Assembly: GCA_900548205.1 (NCBI GenBank)
Contig: URJS01000077.1
Location: 1 to 11,946 of the forward strand
Origin: an uncultured Roseburia sp.
GTDB taxonomy: Bacteria; Bacillota; Clostridia; Lachnospirales; Lachnospiraceae
Direction: 5' to 3'
Length of the DNA: 11,946 nt
Shown: piece by piece, positions 5,972-11,946 of the stretch
Layout: every line of letters begins with the position of its first letter
Position numbering within the stretch: the first letter of the stretch is position 1
Position numbers and translations under genes: made by a program
The notes under the pieces: model-generated
Databases searched by the model: none
Seen by the model: only the letters and a program-made list of their open reading frames with translations
Told to the model about the DNA's origin: nothing

Positions 5972-6924
5972 AGGGGAATGCGGTTGCGCCAAAAATCGCA
6001 ACCAGAGACAGCTACGGCAAAGCATTGGTGGAGCTTGGCAGAAAGCATGAGGAAGTGATCGTATTAGATGCCGACCTAGCAGGGGCGACAAAAACAGCAA
6101 TGTTCCGGAAGGAATTTCCTGAGCGCCATTGGAACGTCGGGATCGCAGAGGCGAACATGACAGGAATCGCGGCGGGGCTTGCAACCTGCGGTAAAGTGCC
6201 GTTTATCAGCTCCTTTGCGATGTTTGCAGCGGGACGTAACTTTGAGCAGGTGCGTAATTCCGTCGGGTATCCGCACTTAAACGTCAAAATCGGCGCGACA
6301 CATGCGGGGATTTCCGTCGGAGAGGACGGAGCAACACACCAGTGCCTGGAGGATATTGCACTTATGCGTGTGATCCCAGGGATGGTGGTGATCAATCCGG
6401 CAGATGACGTGGAGGCGAGGGCAGCAGTTTTAGCGGCATATGAGCATGTCGGTCCGGTATACCTGCGCTTTGGAAGACTGGCTGTTCCGGTCTTTAATGA
6501 TGAATCGTCTTATCAGTTTACATTGGGCAAGGGGATTGTCCTAAAGGAGGGCAGGGATGTTTCTGTGATCGCGACAGGGCTTTGCGTCAATGAGGCGCGT
6601 GAGGCAGAGAAGCTGCTTGCGGCGGACGGCATTGATGCAGAGATCATCAACATTCACACCATCAAGCCTTTGGATGAGGAGCTGATCATTGCATCCGCAC
6701 AAAAAACAGGCAGAGTCGTAACGGTGGAGGAGCATTCCGTGATCGGCGGTCTTGGAAGCGCAGTCTGCGATGTGCTCGCGGCAAAAGCGCCGACAAGGGT
6801 GCAAAAGCTTGGAATGAACGATAGATATGGCGAATCAGGACCGGCGCTTGAGCTGATTGAGAAATATGGCCTTGACGCACAGGGAATTTATGAGGCGGTC
6901 AAGCGCTTTGTAAAAGAAGCATAA
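5959..6924 (+). CDS. tktB: Transketolase, C-terminal subunit (pyrimidine-binding and C-terminal domains)
   Basis: The 321-residue product carries the pyrimidine-binding domain, with NVGIAEANMTGIAAGLA (59-75) in which Glu64 is the residue that activates the cofactor, and GEDGATHQCLED (121-132) of the active site. The regulatory C-terminal domain follows from about 195, with TVEEHSVIGGLGSAV and a final GMNDRYGESGP segment. It overlaps the end of the N-terminal subunit gene by 13 bases, so translation of the two is probably coupled, giving equal amounts of both halves. A weak AGGGCAGG lies upstream of the ATG. A strong terminator follows 23 bases after the stop, so this is the last gene of the unit. 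The pyrimidine domain is shared with DXS and pyruvate dehydrogenase E1-beta, but the pairing with the first half supports transketolase. Confidence 0.93.
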   Translation: MSEIKGNAVAPKIATRDSYGKALVELGRKHEEVIVLDADLAGATKTAMFRKEFPERHWNVGIAEANMTGIAAGLATCGKVPFISSFAMFAAGRNFEQVRNSVGYPHLNVKIGATHAGISVGEDGATHQCLEDIALMRVIPGMVVINPADDVEARAAVLAAYEHVGPVYLRFGRLAVPVFNDESSYQFTLGKGIVLKEGRDVSVIATGLCVNEAREAEKLLAADGIDAEIINIHTIKPLDEELIIASAQKTGRVVTVEEHSVIGGLGSAVCDVLAAKAPTRVQKLGMNDRYGESGPALELIEKYGLDAQGIYEAVKRFVKEA

Positions 6925-6947
6925 ATTTAAGAAAAACATTGTAAAAG

Positions 6948-6983
6948 GGACATAGTATGCAGTCTGCGTGCTATGTCCTTTTT
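6948..6983 (+). terminator. Strong rho-independent terminator after transketolase
   Basis: GGACATAG (6948-6955) pairs perfectly with CTATGTCC (6971-6978). The stem continues inward with TATGC against GCGTG (including wobbles), leaving a short loop, and TTTTT follows directly. It closes the pfk-to-transketolase unit. Confidence 0.92.
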
Positions 6984-7103
6984 GTCGAAAAATTTTTTTG
7001 GATTCTGCCACAATCCACCAAAATATTTGGATAAGCTGTGCTAACATTTCACAGAAAAGCAGATCCGTATCTTTGCGGTATCAGGAGAGGAGAACGAGGC
7101 GGC

Positions 7104-8489
7104 ATGATAGAAATCATTCGAGAAGAAAACAGTGGTACGACAGAAAGGCGCAGTTTGCCTAAAGATATCAAGCAGATGGGAAAACCGGATATTGGAGAGC
7201 GAATTTATGTGGAGAACGCAGTGTATCAATTTCTGCATCCATACAGTAATATACAGGAAAAAAGCGCCTATGTATTGCTTGGAAGATTTGAAAATTACAG
7301 CGGGCGGGACTGTGTATTTGTGGAGGCTGCCATTTTGCTGGAGGAGATCGCTTTTGAAGGAGAGCTGCCGATTTGGAACGATGAGACATGGGCTTACATA
7401 TACAGACAGCTTCGGCAGGAATATGACAGTATGGTGATTGTCGGCTGGGCGATGGACATTAAGGGGCAGCTGCCGAATATGACACTGCGGCTGGAACAGC
7501 TCCATCAGAGTCATTTTGGAGGAGAACATCAGATTTTATTTTTAATCGACAGTCTTGAGCGTGAGGAGGCATTTTACGGAAACAGAAGCGGGCATTTGTA
7601 CCGAAGGGAAGGCTTTTATGTTTACTATGAGAAAAGGGGGGTGAATGCCGCCCGGCAGAAAGAAAACAGTGTCGTGCCGGAGTTAAAGGAGGAGCGGGAA
7701 ACCCGATGGGACTGGAGAGTGGCGGAAGAAAGCGGGGATTCAGATAATACGCAGAGGGGAGAGACGGAGGCGAAGGAAATTGCATCCGGAAGACAGAAAA
7801 TAGAGGAAACGCTTAGACAGCGCACAGGTGCGTACCGTAATCAGCTGGCGGAGAAGCAGCAGAAACGGACACCGTCTTATGCATCAACGGCAGTTTTGGC
7901 GGCGGTTGTCTGTACGCTTGGCATCACGGCGTATTTGAACGGAGAAAAAATGAGGTCAATGGAGGCAACGTTGGCACAAATGCACCAGACGCCGACCGCA
8001 GAAGCACAGATGGAGGAAAAGGAGACGGACGTTGCGGTTGAGGAGGTGGCAGGGAATGTCCAGAAGCAGGAAGAAACCGTCGCGCAAAATCCGCCCGCAG
8101 ATCAAACCGTGACGGCGGCGACAGACGGAACGGCTCCGGCAGAGGGACAGACGCCTCCGGTTGCTGTACCCCCGGCAGAAACGGCGCCGCCGGCAGACGG
8201 AGCACAGCCTCCTGCGCAAAATCCACCGGAGACTCCTCCGGCAGGGAATGTGGCAGAAAATCCGCAGAATGCCGGGGATACACAAGAGCAGACGGCGACC
8301 CCGCCCGTGACAGAGGCACAGGCATATCTGGATCAAGGCTACTATATCGTTCAAAAGGGGGACAGCCTTGTCGGTATCTGCAGGAAGGTTTATCAGACGA
8401 CAGCAATGATGGACCAGCTTTGCGCAGCCAACGGGATTGAGAATGCGGATGAAATTTATGCCGGACAGAAATTGACGCTTCCCAATTAA
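7104..8489 (+). CDS. Membrane-anchored LysM protein with a degenerate JAB/MPN-like cytoplasmic domain
   Basis: This 461-residue protein has three parts. Residues about 33-178 look like a JAB/MPN fold: YVLLGRFE (56-63), VIVGW (111-115), a helix, ILFLID (144-149), and a final FYVYYE strand. The metal-binding pattern HxHPx(6)SxxD after GW is absent: Met117 and Ile119 stand where the histidines should be. A charged linker leads to one transmembrane helix (about 260-278) after basic residues QKR, predicting the N-terminus inside and the C-terminus outside. The outer part is a Pro/Ala/Glu/Thr-rich spacer (about 295-405) and a single C-terminal LysM peptidoglycan-binding domain (about 413-460, with VQKGDSLVGICRKVY and AGQKLTLP). 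I chose the ATG after AGGAGAGGAG rather than an in-frame GTG at 7038. Upstream lies only a weak TGCTAACAT promoter-like element. It could join cytoplasm to cell wall; true function unknown. Confidence 0.85.
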   Translation: MIEIIREENSGTTERRSLPKDIKQMGKPDIGERIYVENAVYQFLHPYSNIQEKSAYVLLGRFENYSGRDCVFVEAAILLEEIAFEGELPIWNDETWAYIYRQLRQEYDSMVIVGWAMDIKGQLPNMTLRLEQLHQSHFGGEHQILFLIDSLEREEAFYGNRSGHLYRREGFYVYYEKRGVNAARQKENSVVPELKEERETRWDWRVAEESGDSDNTQRGETEAKEIASGRQKIEETLRQRTGAYRNQLAEKQQKRTPSYASTAVLAAVVCTLGITAYLNGEKMRSMEATLAQMHQTPTAEAQMEEKETDVAVEEVAGNVQKQEETVAQNPPADQTVTAATDGTAPAEGQTPPVAVPPAETAPPADGAQPPAQNPPETPPAGNVAENPQNAGDTQEQTATPPVTEAQAYLDQGYYIVQKGDSLVGICRKVYQTTAMMDQLCAANGIENADEIYAGQKLTLPN

Positions 8490-8518
8490 AAGAGCTGTGA
8501 TGAAGAAACAATTTTTTA

Positions 8519-8547
8519 TTGATAACCACATATACTTGTGATACAAT
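8519..8547 (+). promoter_or_regulatory. Promoter of the trpB operon
   Basis: TTGATA (8519-8524) and TACAAT (8542-8547) are spaced by 17 bases, and a TG dinucleotide lies close upstream of the -10. A start near 8554 gives a leader of about 100 bases before trpB. Confidence 0.75.
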
Positions 8548-8596
8548 AACACAAAGTTTGCGCGGGAAACGCTGCATTGTGGATAGGCTGTAATTT

Positions 8597-8629
8597 GTCC
8601 TTGGCAGATTGGTAGGATTTGTCAAGGAC
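8597..8629 (+). promoter_or_regulatory. Leader hairpin before trpB (possible attenuator)
   Basis: GTCCTTGGCAGATT (8597-8610) pairs with GATTTGTCAAGGAC (8616-8629) over 14 bp, three of them G-U wobbles, around the loop GGTAG. The hairpin is followed by GTTTCTATTTT, a moderate T-rich tail, and then by the trpB ribosome binding site GGAGGGA at 8644-8650. It could act as a transcription attenuator, a weak terminator for the LysM transcript, or an mRNA stabiliser. I see no T-box consensus, no run of Trp codons and no GAG/TAG repeats. Confidence 0.6.
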
Positions 8630-8656
8630 GTTTCTATTTTGACGGAGGGAAGACGG

Positions 8657-9877
8657 ATGAAGGTAAATGGAGTGGACTTTGCAGAATATTTGAATCAATA
8701 TCCGGATCAGAACGGGTATTTCGGCAGATACGGCGGCGTGTATGTGGATGAAAAGCTAAAAACTGCGATGGAGGAGATTACCGATGCATATTATGCAATC
8801 TGCCAGTCGAGAAGATTTATTGCGGAGCTTCGCCGGATCAGAACAGAATTTCAGGGACGGCCGACACCTGTGTCGCATCTGGAGAGGCTTTCGGATGCGC
8901 TTGGGGGTAAGGTGCAGCTTTATGTAAAACGAGAGGACTTAAATCACTCCGGCGCGCACAAATTAAATCATTGCATGGGAGAGGCGCTCCTTGCAAAATA
9001 TATGGGAAAGAAAAAGGTGATCGCAGAGACGGGGGCGGGGCAGCACGGTGTCGCGCTTGCCACAGCAGCGGCATATTTTGGTTTGGAGTGCGATATTTAC
9101 ATGGGTGCGGTGGATATGAAAAAACAAGCGCCGAATGTAGCCCGCATGAGAGTTCTCGGCGCGCGTGTCATCGAGGTTTCGCATGGACTGCAGACATTGA
9201 AGGAGGCGGTGGACGCCGCGTTCGATGCCTACAGCAAGGAATATAAAACGGCAATTTACTGTATTGGTTCTGCGCTTGGACCGCATCCGTTTCCGATGAT
9301 GGTGCGCGATTTTCAAAGCGTGGTAGGAATAGAGGCAAGAGATCAGTTTCTTTCCATGACAGGTCATTTGCCGGATGCGCTGGTCGCGTGTGTCGGAGGC
9401 GGTTCCAACGCTGCCGGACTTTTTTCCGCATTTTTAAACGATCCGGTCAAAATCTACGGGATAGAGCCGCTTGGCAGAGGCGAGAGCCTTGGAGACCATG
9501 CGGCAAGCCTGACCTATGGAACAGAAGGTGTCATGCATGGCTTTAACAGTGTGATGCTAAAGGATGAGAACGGGGAGCCGGCGCCGGTTTACTCGGCGGC
9601 AAGCGGTTTGGACTATCCGTCCTCCGGTCCCGAGCACGCATTTTTAAAAGAGCTTGGGCGGGTGCAGTATGATGTGATCGCAGACGAGGAGGCGATTGAA
9701 GCATTTTATAGGTTATCCAGATTGGAGGGGATCATTCCGGCAATCGAGAGCGCGCATGCAGTAGCGTACGGCATGAAGCTTGCAAAGAAGATGACGCACG
9801 GTTCGATTTTGATAAATCTCTCCGGCAGAGGGGATAAGGACCTTGATTATGTCATTGAAAAATACGGGATAAGCTGA
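8657..9877 (+). CDS. trpB: Tryptophan synthase beta subunit (stand-alone)
   Basis: The 406-residue product is a PLP enzyme that joins indole and serine to make tryptophan. Motifs are GRYGGVYV near the N-terminus (23-30), GRPTPV (67-72), KREDLNHSGAHKLNH with the PLP lysine at 102, AETGAGQHG with the catalytic Glu at 124, GPHPFPMMVRDFQ (208-220), the phosphate-binding GGGSNAAG (247-254), GLDYPSSGPEH (317-327) and LSGRGDKD with Ser389 against the PLP ring. All key residues are present, so it should be active. The length fits the TrpB1 class. No trpA or other trp gene lies beside it, so it may act on free indole or with a trpA elsewhere. The start at 8657 is preceded by GGAGGGA; an in-frame ATG at 8609 would lie inside the leader hairpin. 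The next gene begins 17 bases after the stop. Confidence 0.95.
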   Translation: MKVNGVDFAEYLNQYPDQNGYFGRYGGVYVDEKLKTAMEEITDAYYAICQSRRFIAELRRIRTEFQGRPTPVSHLERLSDALGGKVQLYVKREDLNHSGAHKLNHCMGEALLAKYMGKKKVIAETGAGQHGVALATAAAYFGLECDIYMGAVDMKKQAPNVARMRVLGARVIEVSHGLQTLKEAVDAAFDAYSKEYKTAIYCIGSALGPHPFPMMVRDFQSVVGIEARDQFLSMTGHLPDALVACVGGGSNAAGLFSAFLNDPVKIYGIEPLGRGESLGDHAASLTYGTEGVMHGFNSVMLKDENGEPAPVYSAASGLDYPSSGPEHAFLKELGRVQYDVIADEEAIEAFYRLSRLEGIIPAIESAHAVAYGMKLAKKMTHGSILINLSGRGDKDLDYVIEKYGIS

Positions 9878-9894
9878 GGCACAGAGGCAAAACT

Positions 9895-11091
9895 ATGGCA
9901 GACAAAAACAAAAGGGGCTTCCGCACGGTAAACGATGCGGATCTGCAGGAATATAAACAAAAGATACGGCAGCACCGCTTGAAGCTGCTAAGGTATGGGG
10001 CGATCATTGCCGGCGTATTTCTGGTGATTTCTGCCGGAATAGGTTTATACATGGCATTTCGCCAATATACCGCCTATGACATCAGAAGCTCTGCGGCGCG
10101 GTCTGACACGGAGGCAACACAGTTTCTTGAGTTTCAGGGGAACATATTAAAATACAGTAATGACGGAGCATTTTACACAGATACGGAAAATGAACTCATC
10201 TGGAATCAGACCTATGAGATGTCGGAGCCTAAGGTAGATATGTGTGAGGAATATCTGACGATCTATGATAAAAAAGGAACGCAGATATATATTTTGACAT
10301 CAAGCGAGCTGCAGGGCAGCATCGAGACCACGATGCCGATCGATCAGGTATGCGTGGCGGCACAGGGAACGGTGGCAGTGCTTATGCGCAAGGGAGATAC
10401 GGCATATCTGGAGCTTTATGATAAAGAAGGGAAAAATCTTGCGCGCGGAGAAATCCATGGGGAAAAAGGAGGCTATCCCATCGCGATCGCACTTTCGCAT
10501 GATGCGCTTAAGCTTGGAGTATCAATGCTCGATATTGCGAACGGAAAAGTAAAGAGTACGGTTGCATTTTATAATTATGGCTCTGTCGGACAGAATGAGA
10601 TCGATAACTGCGTGGGAGTGACAACCTATGAGGACATGGTGATACCGGAATTGGAATTTACCTCCAATGACCGCATGGTAGCTTTTGGAGATACCAAGCT
10701 TCTTGTTTTTGAGGGAACACAAAAGCCGCAGCAGAAGGCGGAAATTGTATTGGAACAGCAGGCGCGGAGTATTTTTCATAATGAAAATTATATTGGGGTC
10801 GTAACAGATAATGAGGACGATGCAGCAACGCATCATCTGCGTGTATATCGTGTCAATGGCGACATGGTCATGGAAAAGGACTTTGGCATGGAATACGACA
10901 GCATCGAATTTTTATCCAACGACGAAATCTGCATTCGGACAGAAAATATCTGTGATCTTTATACCCTGCGGGGCGTTTATAAATTTCACTATGAATTTGA
11001 CCGGGAGCTTTATCAGGTGATACCTGGGGATGCCGGGTTGAACTATACCTTTGTATTAAAGGATGCGACAGAAAGGGTAAGGTTGAAATAG
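9895..11091 (+). CDS. DUF5711-like single-pass membrane protein, probable extracytoplasmic beta-propeller
   Basis: This 398-residue protein starts with a basic cytoplasmic segment, then a transmembrane helix at about 32-55, then some 340 residues predicted outside the cell. That outer part is made of repeated short beta strands separated by turns, such as FLEFQGNILKYSNDGAFYT, YLELYDKEGKNLARGEI and LLVFEGTQK. The pattern fits a beta-propeller of about six or seven blades. I assign it to DUF5711 from memory of similar Lachnospiraceae proteins; there are no catalytic motifs. It lies 17 bases after trpB and 7 bases before the CvpA-like gene, so the three are likely co-transcribed, and its partner is more likely the CvpA-like membrane protein. 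The ribosome binding site is weak (AGAGG, 8 bases before the ATG). Function unknown. Confidence 0.8.
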   Translation: MADKNKRGFRTVNDADLQEYKQKIRQHRLKLLRYGAIIAGVFLVISAGIGLYMAFRQYTAYDIRSSAARSDTEATQFLEFQGNILKYSNDGAFYTDTENELIWNQTYEMSEPKVDMCEEYLTIYDKKGTQIYILTSSELQGSIETTMPIDQVCVAAQGTVAVLMRKGDTAYLELYDKEGKNLARGEIHGEKGGYPIAIALSHDALKLGVSMLDIANGKVKSTVAFYNYGSVGQNEIDNCVGVTTYEDMVIPELEFTSNDRMVAFGDTKLLVFEGTQKPQQKAEIVLEQQARSIFHNENYIGVVTDNEDDAATHHLRVYRVNGDMVMEKDFGMEYDSIEFLSNDEICIRTENICDLYTLRGVYKFHYEFDRELYQVIPGDAGLNYTFVLKDATERVRLK

Positions 11092-11098
11092 AGCAAAG

Positions 11099-11797
11099 AT
11101 GAACTGGGTCTTGATAATTGTATTGTTCGTGCTGGCGGCAAGTGCAATACTTGGATATTATAAAGGGGTGCTGCGGATTGCATACTCCTTGGCGGCATGG
11201 GTGATCGTTTTGGTATTTGTGACATGGGCGACCCCGTATATCGACCGGATTCTTACGGAAAACACATCTATCGATGAAAAGCTGCTAAGCTATTGTGAGG
11301 AAACGCTCCGTCAAACGGCAGATACACAAACAGACACAGGGAACGTGGAGAATGAGAGCGACTTGGCGGAGCTTGGTGTACAGCTTCCGGGTACTGTGCT
11401 GGATGGGATTTTGCAGAAGGCAGATGACACGGCGGATGAATTTTTGGAGGAGAGCGGTGCTTATGAAAAAATGGCGCAGGGACTGGCGGGTTTTTTGATG
11501 AGCGGCATCTCCTTCATCATTGCGTTAGTGATAAGTTGGCTGATTGTCGGAATGCTCTCGCAGGCGATCGGAATTGCCTCGAAGATACCGGTGATCAAAG
11601 GAGTGAATCAGCTCCTCGGATTTTTGGCAGGGGGGATATACGGATTGATTCTTGTGTGGATCGGCTTTTATCTTGTAGCTCTTACAAGCGCAGGGGAGAC
11701 AGGAAGAACGATCGTTTCTTATATATATCAAAGCCCGCTGCTTACATATTTATATGAAAATAATTTAGTTCTTACATTGATATTGAGATATTTTTAA
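11099..11797 (+). CDS. CvpA family membrane protein
   Basis: The 232-residue product has the CvpA layout: two transmembrane helices at the N-terminus (about 3-20 and 27-47) with the conserved AILGYYKGVLRIAY turn between them, and two more at about 129-153 and 172-195 with the IPVIKGVNQLLGFLAGGIYG signature. The family is named after a gene needed for colicin V production in E. coli; its members are inner-membrane proteins of unclear biochemical role, linked to envelope homeostasis. An acidic loop of about 80 residues, rich in Thr, Asp and Glu, separates helices two and three and is longer than in the typical 160-residue family member. It starts 7 bases after the DUF5711-like gene with only a weak AGAGCAAAG upstream, so translation is probably coupled. 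No clear terminator follows; TATTTTTAAAAATA at the stop is a plain AT palindrome. Confidence 0.88.
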   Translation: MNWVLIIVLFVLAASAILGYYKGVLRIAYSLAAWVIVLVFVTWATPYIDRILTENTSIDEKLLSYCEETLRQTADTQTDTGNVENESDLAELGVQLPGTVLDGILQKADDTADEFLEESGAYEKMAQGLAGFLMSGISFIIALVISWLIVGMLSQAIGIASKIPVIKGVNQLLGFLAGGIYGLILVWIGFYLVALTSAGETGRTIVSYIYQSPLLTYLYENNLVLTLILRYF

Positions 11798-11806
11798 AAA
11801 TAAGTG

Positions 11807-11835
11807 TTGACAATACAAAACATTGGTGCTAAGAT
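11807..11835 (+). promoter_or_regulatory. Strong promoter after the CvpA-like gene
   Basis: A consensus -35 TTGACA (11807-11812) and TAAGAT (11830-11835) are spaced by 17 bases, with an extended -10 TGC directly before. Transcription should begin near 11842, 45 bases after the stop of the preceding gene. Confidence 0.8.
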
Positions 11836-11841
11836 AAACAA

Positions 11842-11900
11842 GCTGACCGCAGGACAGTGGGATGCACACGGGGAACCGTGGGGAATGATTGAAAAGTAAT
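11842..11900 (+). other. Untranslated transcript start with a GGAA-tetraloop hairpin
   Basis: The sequence just after the promoter is GC-richer than its surroundings and contains CACGG (11867-11871), the GNRA-type tetraloop GGAA, and CCGTG (11876-11880), a 5-bp stem. Only very short reading frames start here. The GTGGGA...CACGGGGAAC order recalls part of the ZTP riboswitch, but the CCGCCUGGGC element needed for that class is absent in the window. The identity is unknown; it may be a leader, a small RNA or a degenerate riboswitch. Confidence 0.3.
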
Positions 11901-11920
11901 TTAAAAAATGAAAAAAGTTG

Positions 11921-11946
11921 TTGACAAATATGATTCAAAGTGATAT
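11921..11946 (+). promoter_or_regulatory. Second strong promoter, cut by the window edge
   Basis: TTGACA (11921-11926) is followed after exactly 17 bases by TAT at the last three bases, so a TATAAT-like -10 is probably completed outside. The A-rich stretch before it, AAAAAATGAAAAAAGTTG, resembles an UP element and is typical of stable RNA promoters in Firmicutes. Confidence 0.65.

Noticed and set aside
7038..7103. GTG start extending the LysM protein by 22 residues
   Set aside because: No ribosome binding site before it, while the ATG at 7104 follows AGGAGAGGAG at a workable distance.
7924..8625. Minus-strand open frame of 233 codons opposite the LysM protein
   Set aside because: It is antisense to the Pro/Ala/Glu-rich spacer; its Pro/Arg/Ser-rich sequence is the mirror of that repeat-like region.
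8609..8656. Upstream ATG extending TrpB by 16 residues
   Set aside because: It lies inside the leader hairpin and lacks a ribosome binding site; the ATG at 8657 has GGAGGGA and matches the family start.
8548..8656. T-box or Trp leader-peptide control of trpB
   Set aside because: No T-box consensus and no short frame with consecutive Trp codons is present.
11841..11900. ZTP (pfl) riboswitch
   Set aside because: Only the GTGGGA...GGGGAAC portion is similar; the closing P1 helix and the CCGCCUGGGC element are not in the window.
1..11946. CRISPR array, insertion sequence or intact transposase
   Set aside because: No regularly spaced repeats, no transposase with catalytic motifs and no paired terminal inverted repeats were seen.

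Overview
The window looks like chromosomal DNA of a low-to-mid GC Firmicute of class Clostridia, most likely Lachnospiraceae. The evidence is AGGAGG-type ribosome binding sites, a phosphofructokinase of the clostridial GGNG/PKTIDND type, a transketolase split into two genes, and a LysM / stand-alone trpB / DUF5711 / CvpA neighbourhood. No sequence search was run; all family names rest on motifs read by eye.

Left edge (1-1005) is AT-rich and poorly coding: the end of a possible reading frame, a small two-helix membrane protein, a broken minus-strand frame with two internal stops, a short tandem repeat and a 12-base direct repeat. It ends at a tRNA-Ser(CGA) gene on the minus strand, with its own promoter and terminator. 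A tRNA 3' end facing foreign-looking DNA suggests, but does not prove, the edge of an integrated element.

The core (1276-6983) is a co-directional plus-strand block: pfk, dnaX, ybaB, recR and the two halves of transketolase. It has a good promoter before pfk, a second one between dnaX and ybaB, and a strong terminator after transketolase. It combines glycolysis, DNA polymerase III clamp loading, recombinational repair and the non-oxidative pentose phosphate pathway. dnaX carries an in-phase A AAA AAG heptamer between its ATPase part and its C-terminal domain, where other bacteria make the shorter gamma subunit.

The right part (7104-11797) holds a membrane-anchored LysM protein whose cytoplasmic N-terminus resembles a JAB/MPN domain without metal ligands, then a probable operon of stand-alone trpB, a DUF5711-like protein and a CvpA-like membrane protein. 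trpB has its own promoter and a 14-bp leader hairpin just before its ribosome binding site. The last 149 bases are non-coding and hold two consensus promoters with a GGAA-tetraloop hairpin between them; the second promoter runs off the window and probably drives a highly expressed, possibly stable-RNA, transcript.
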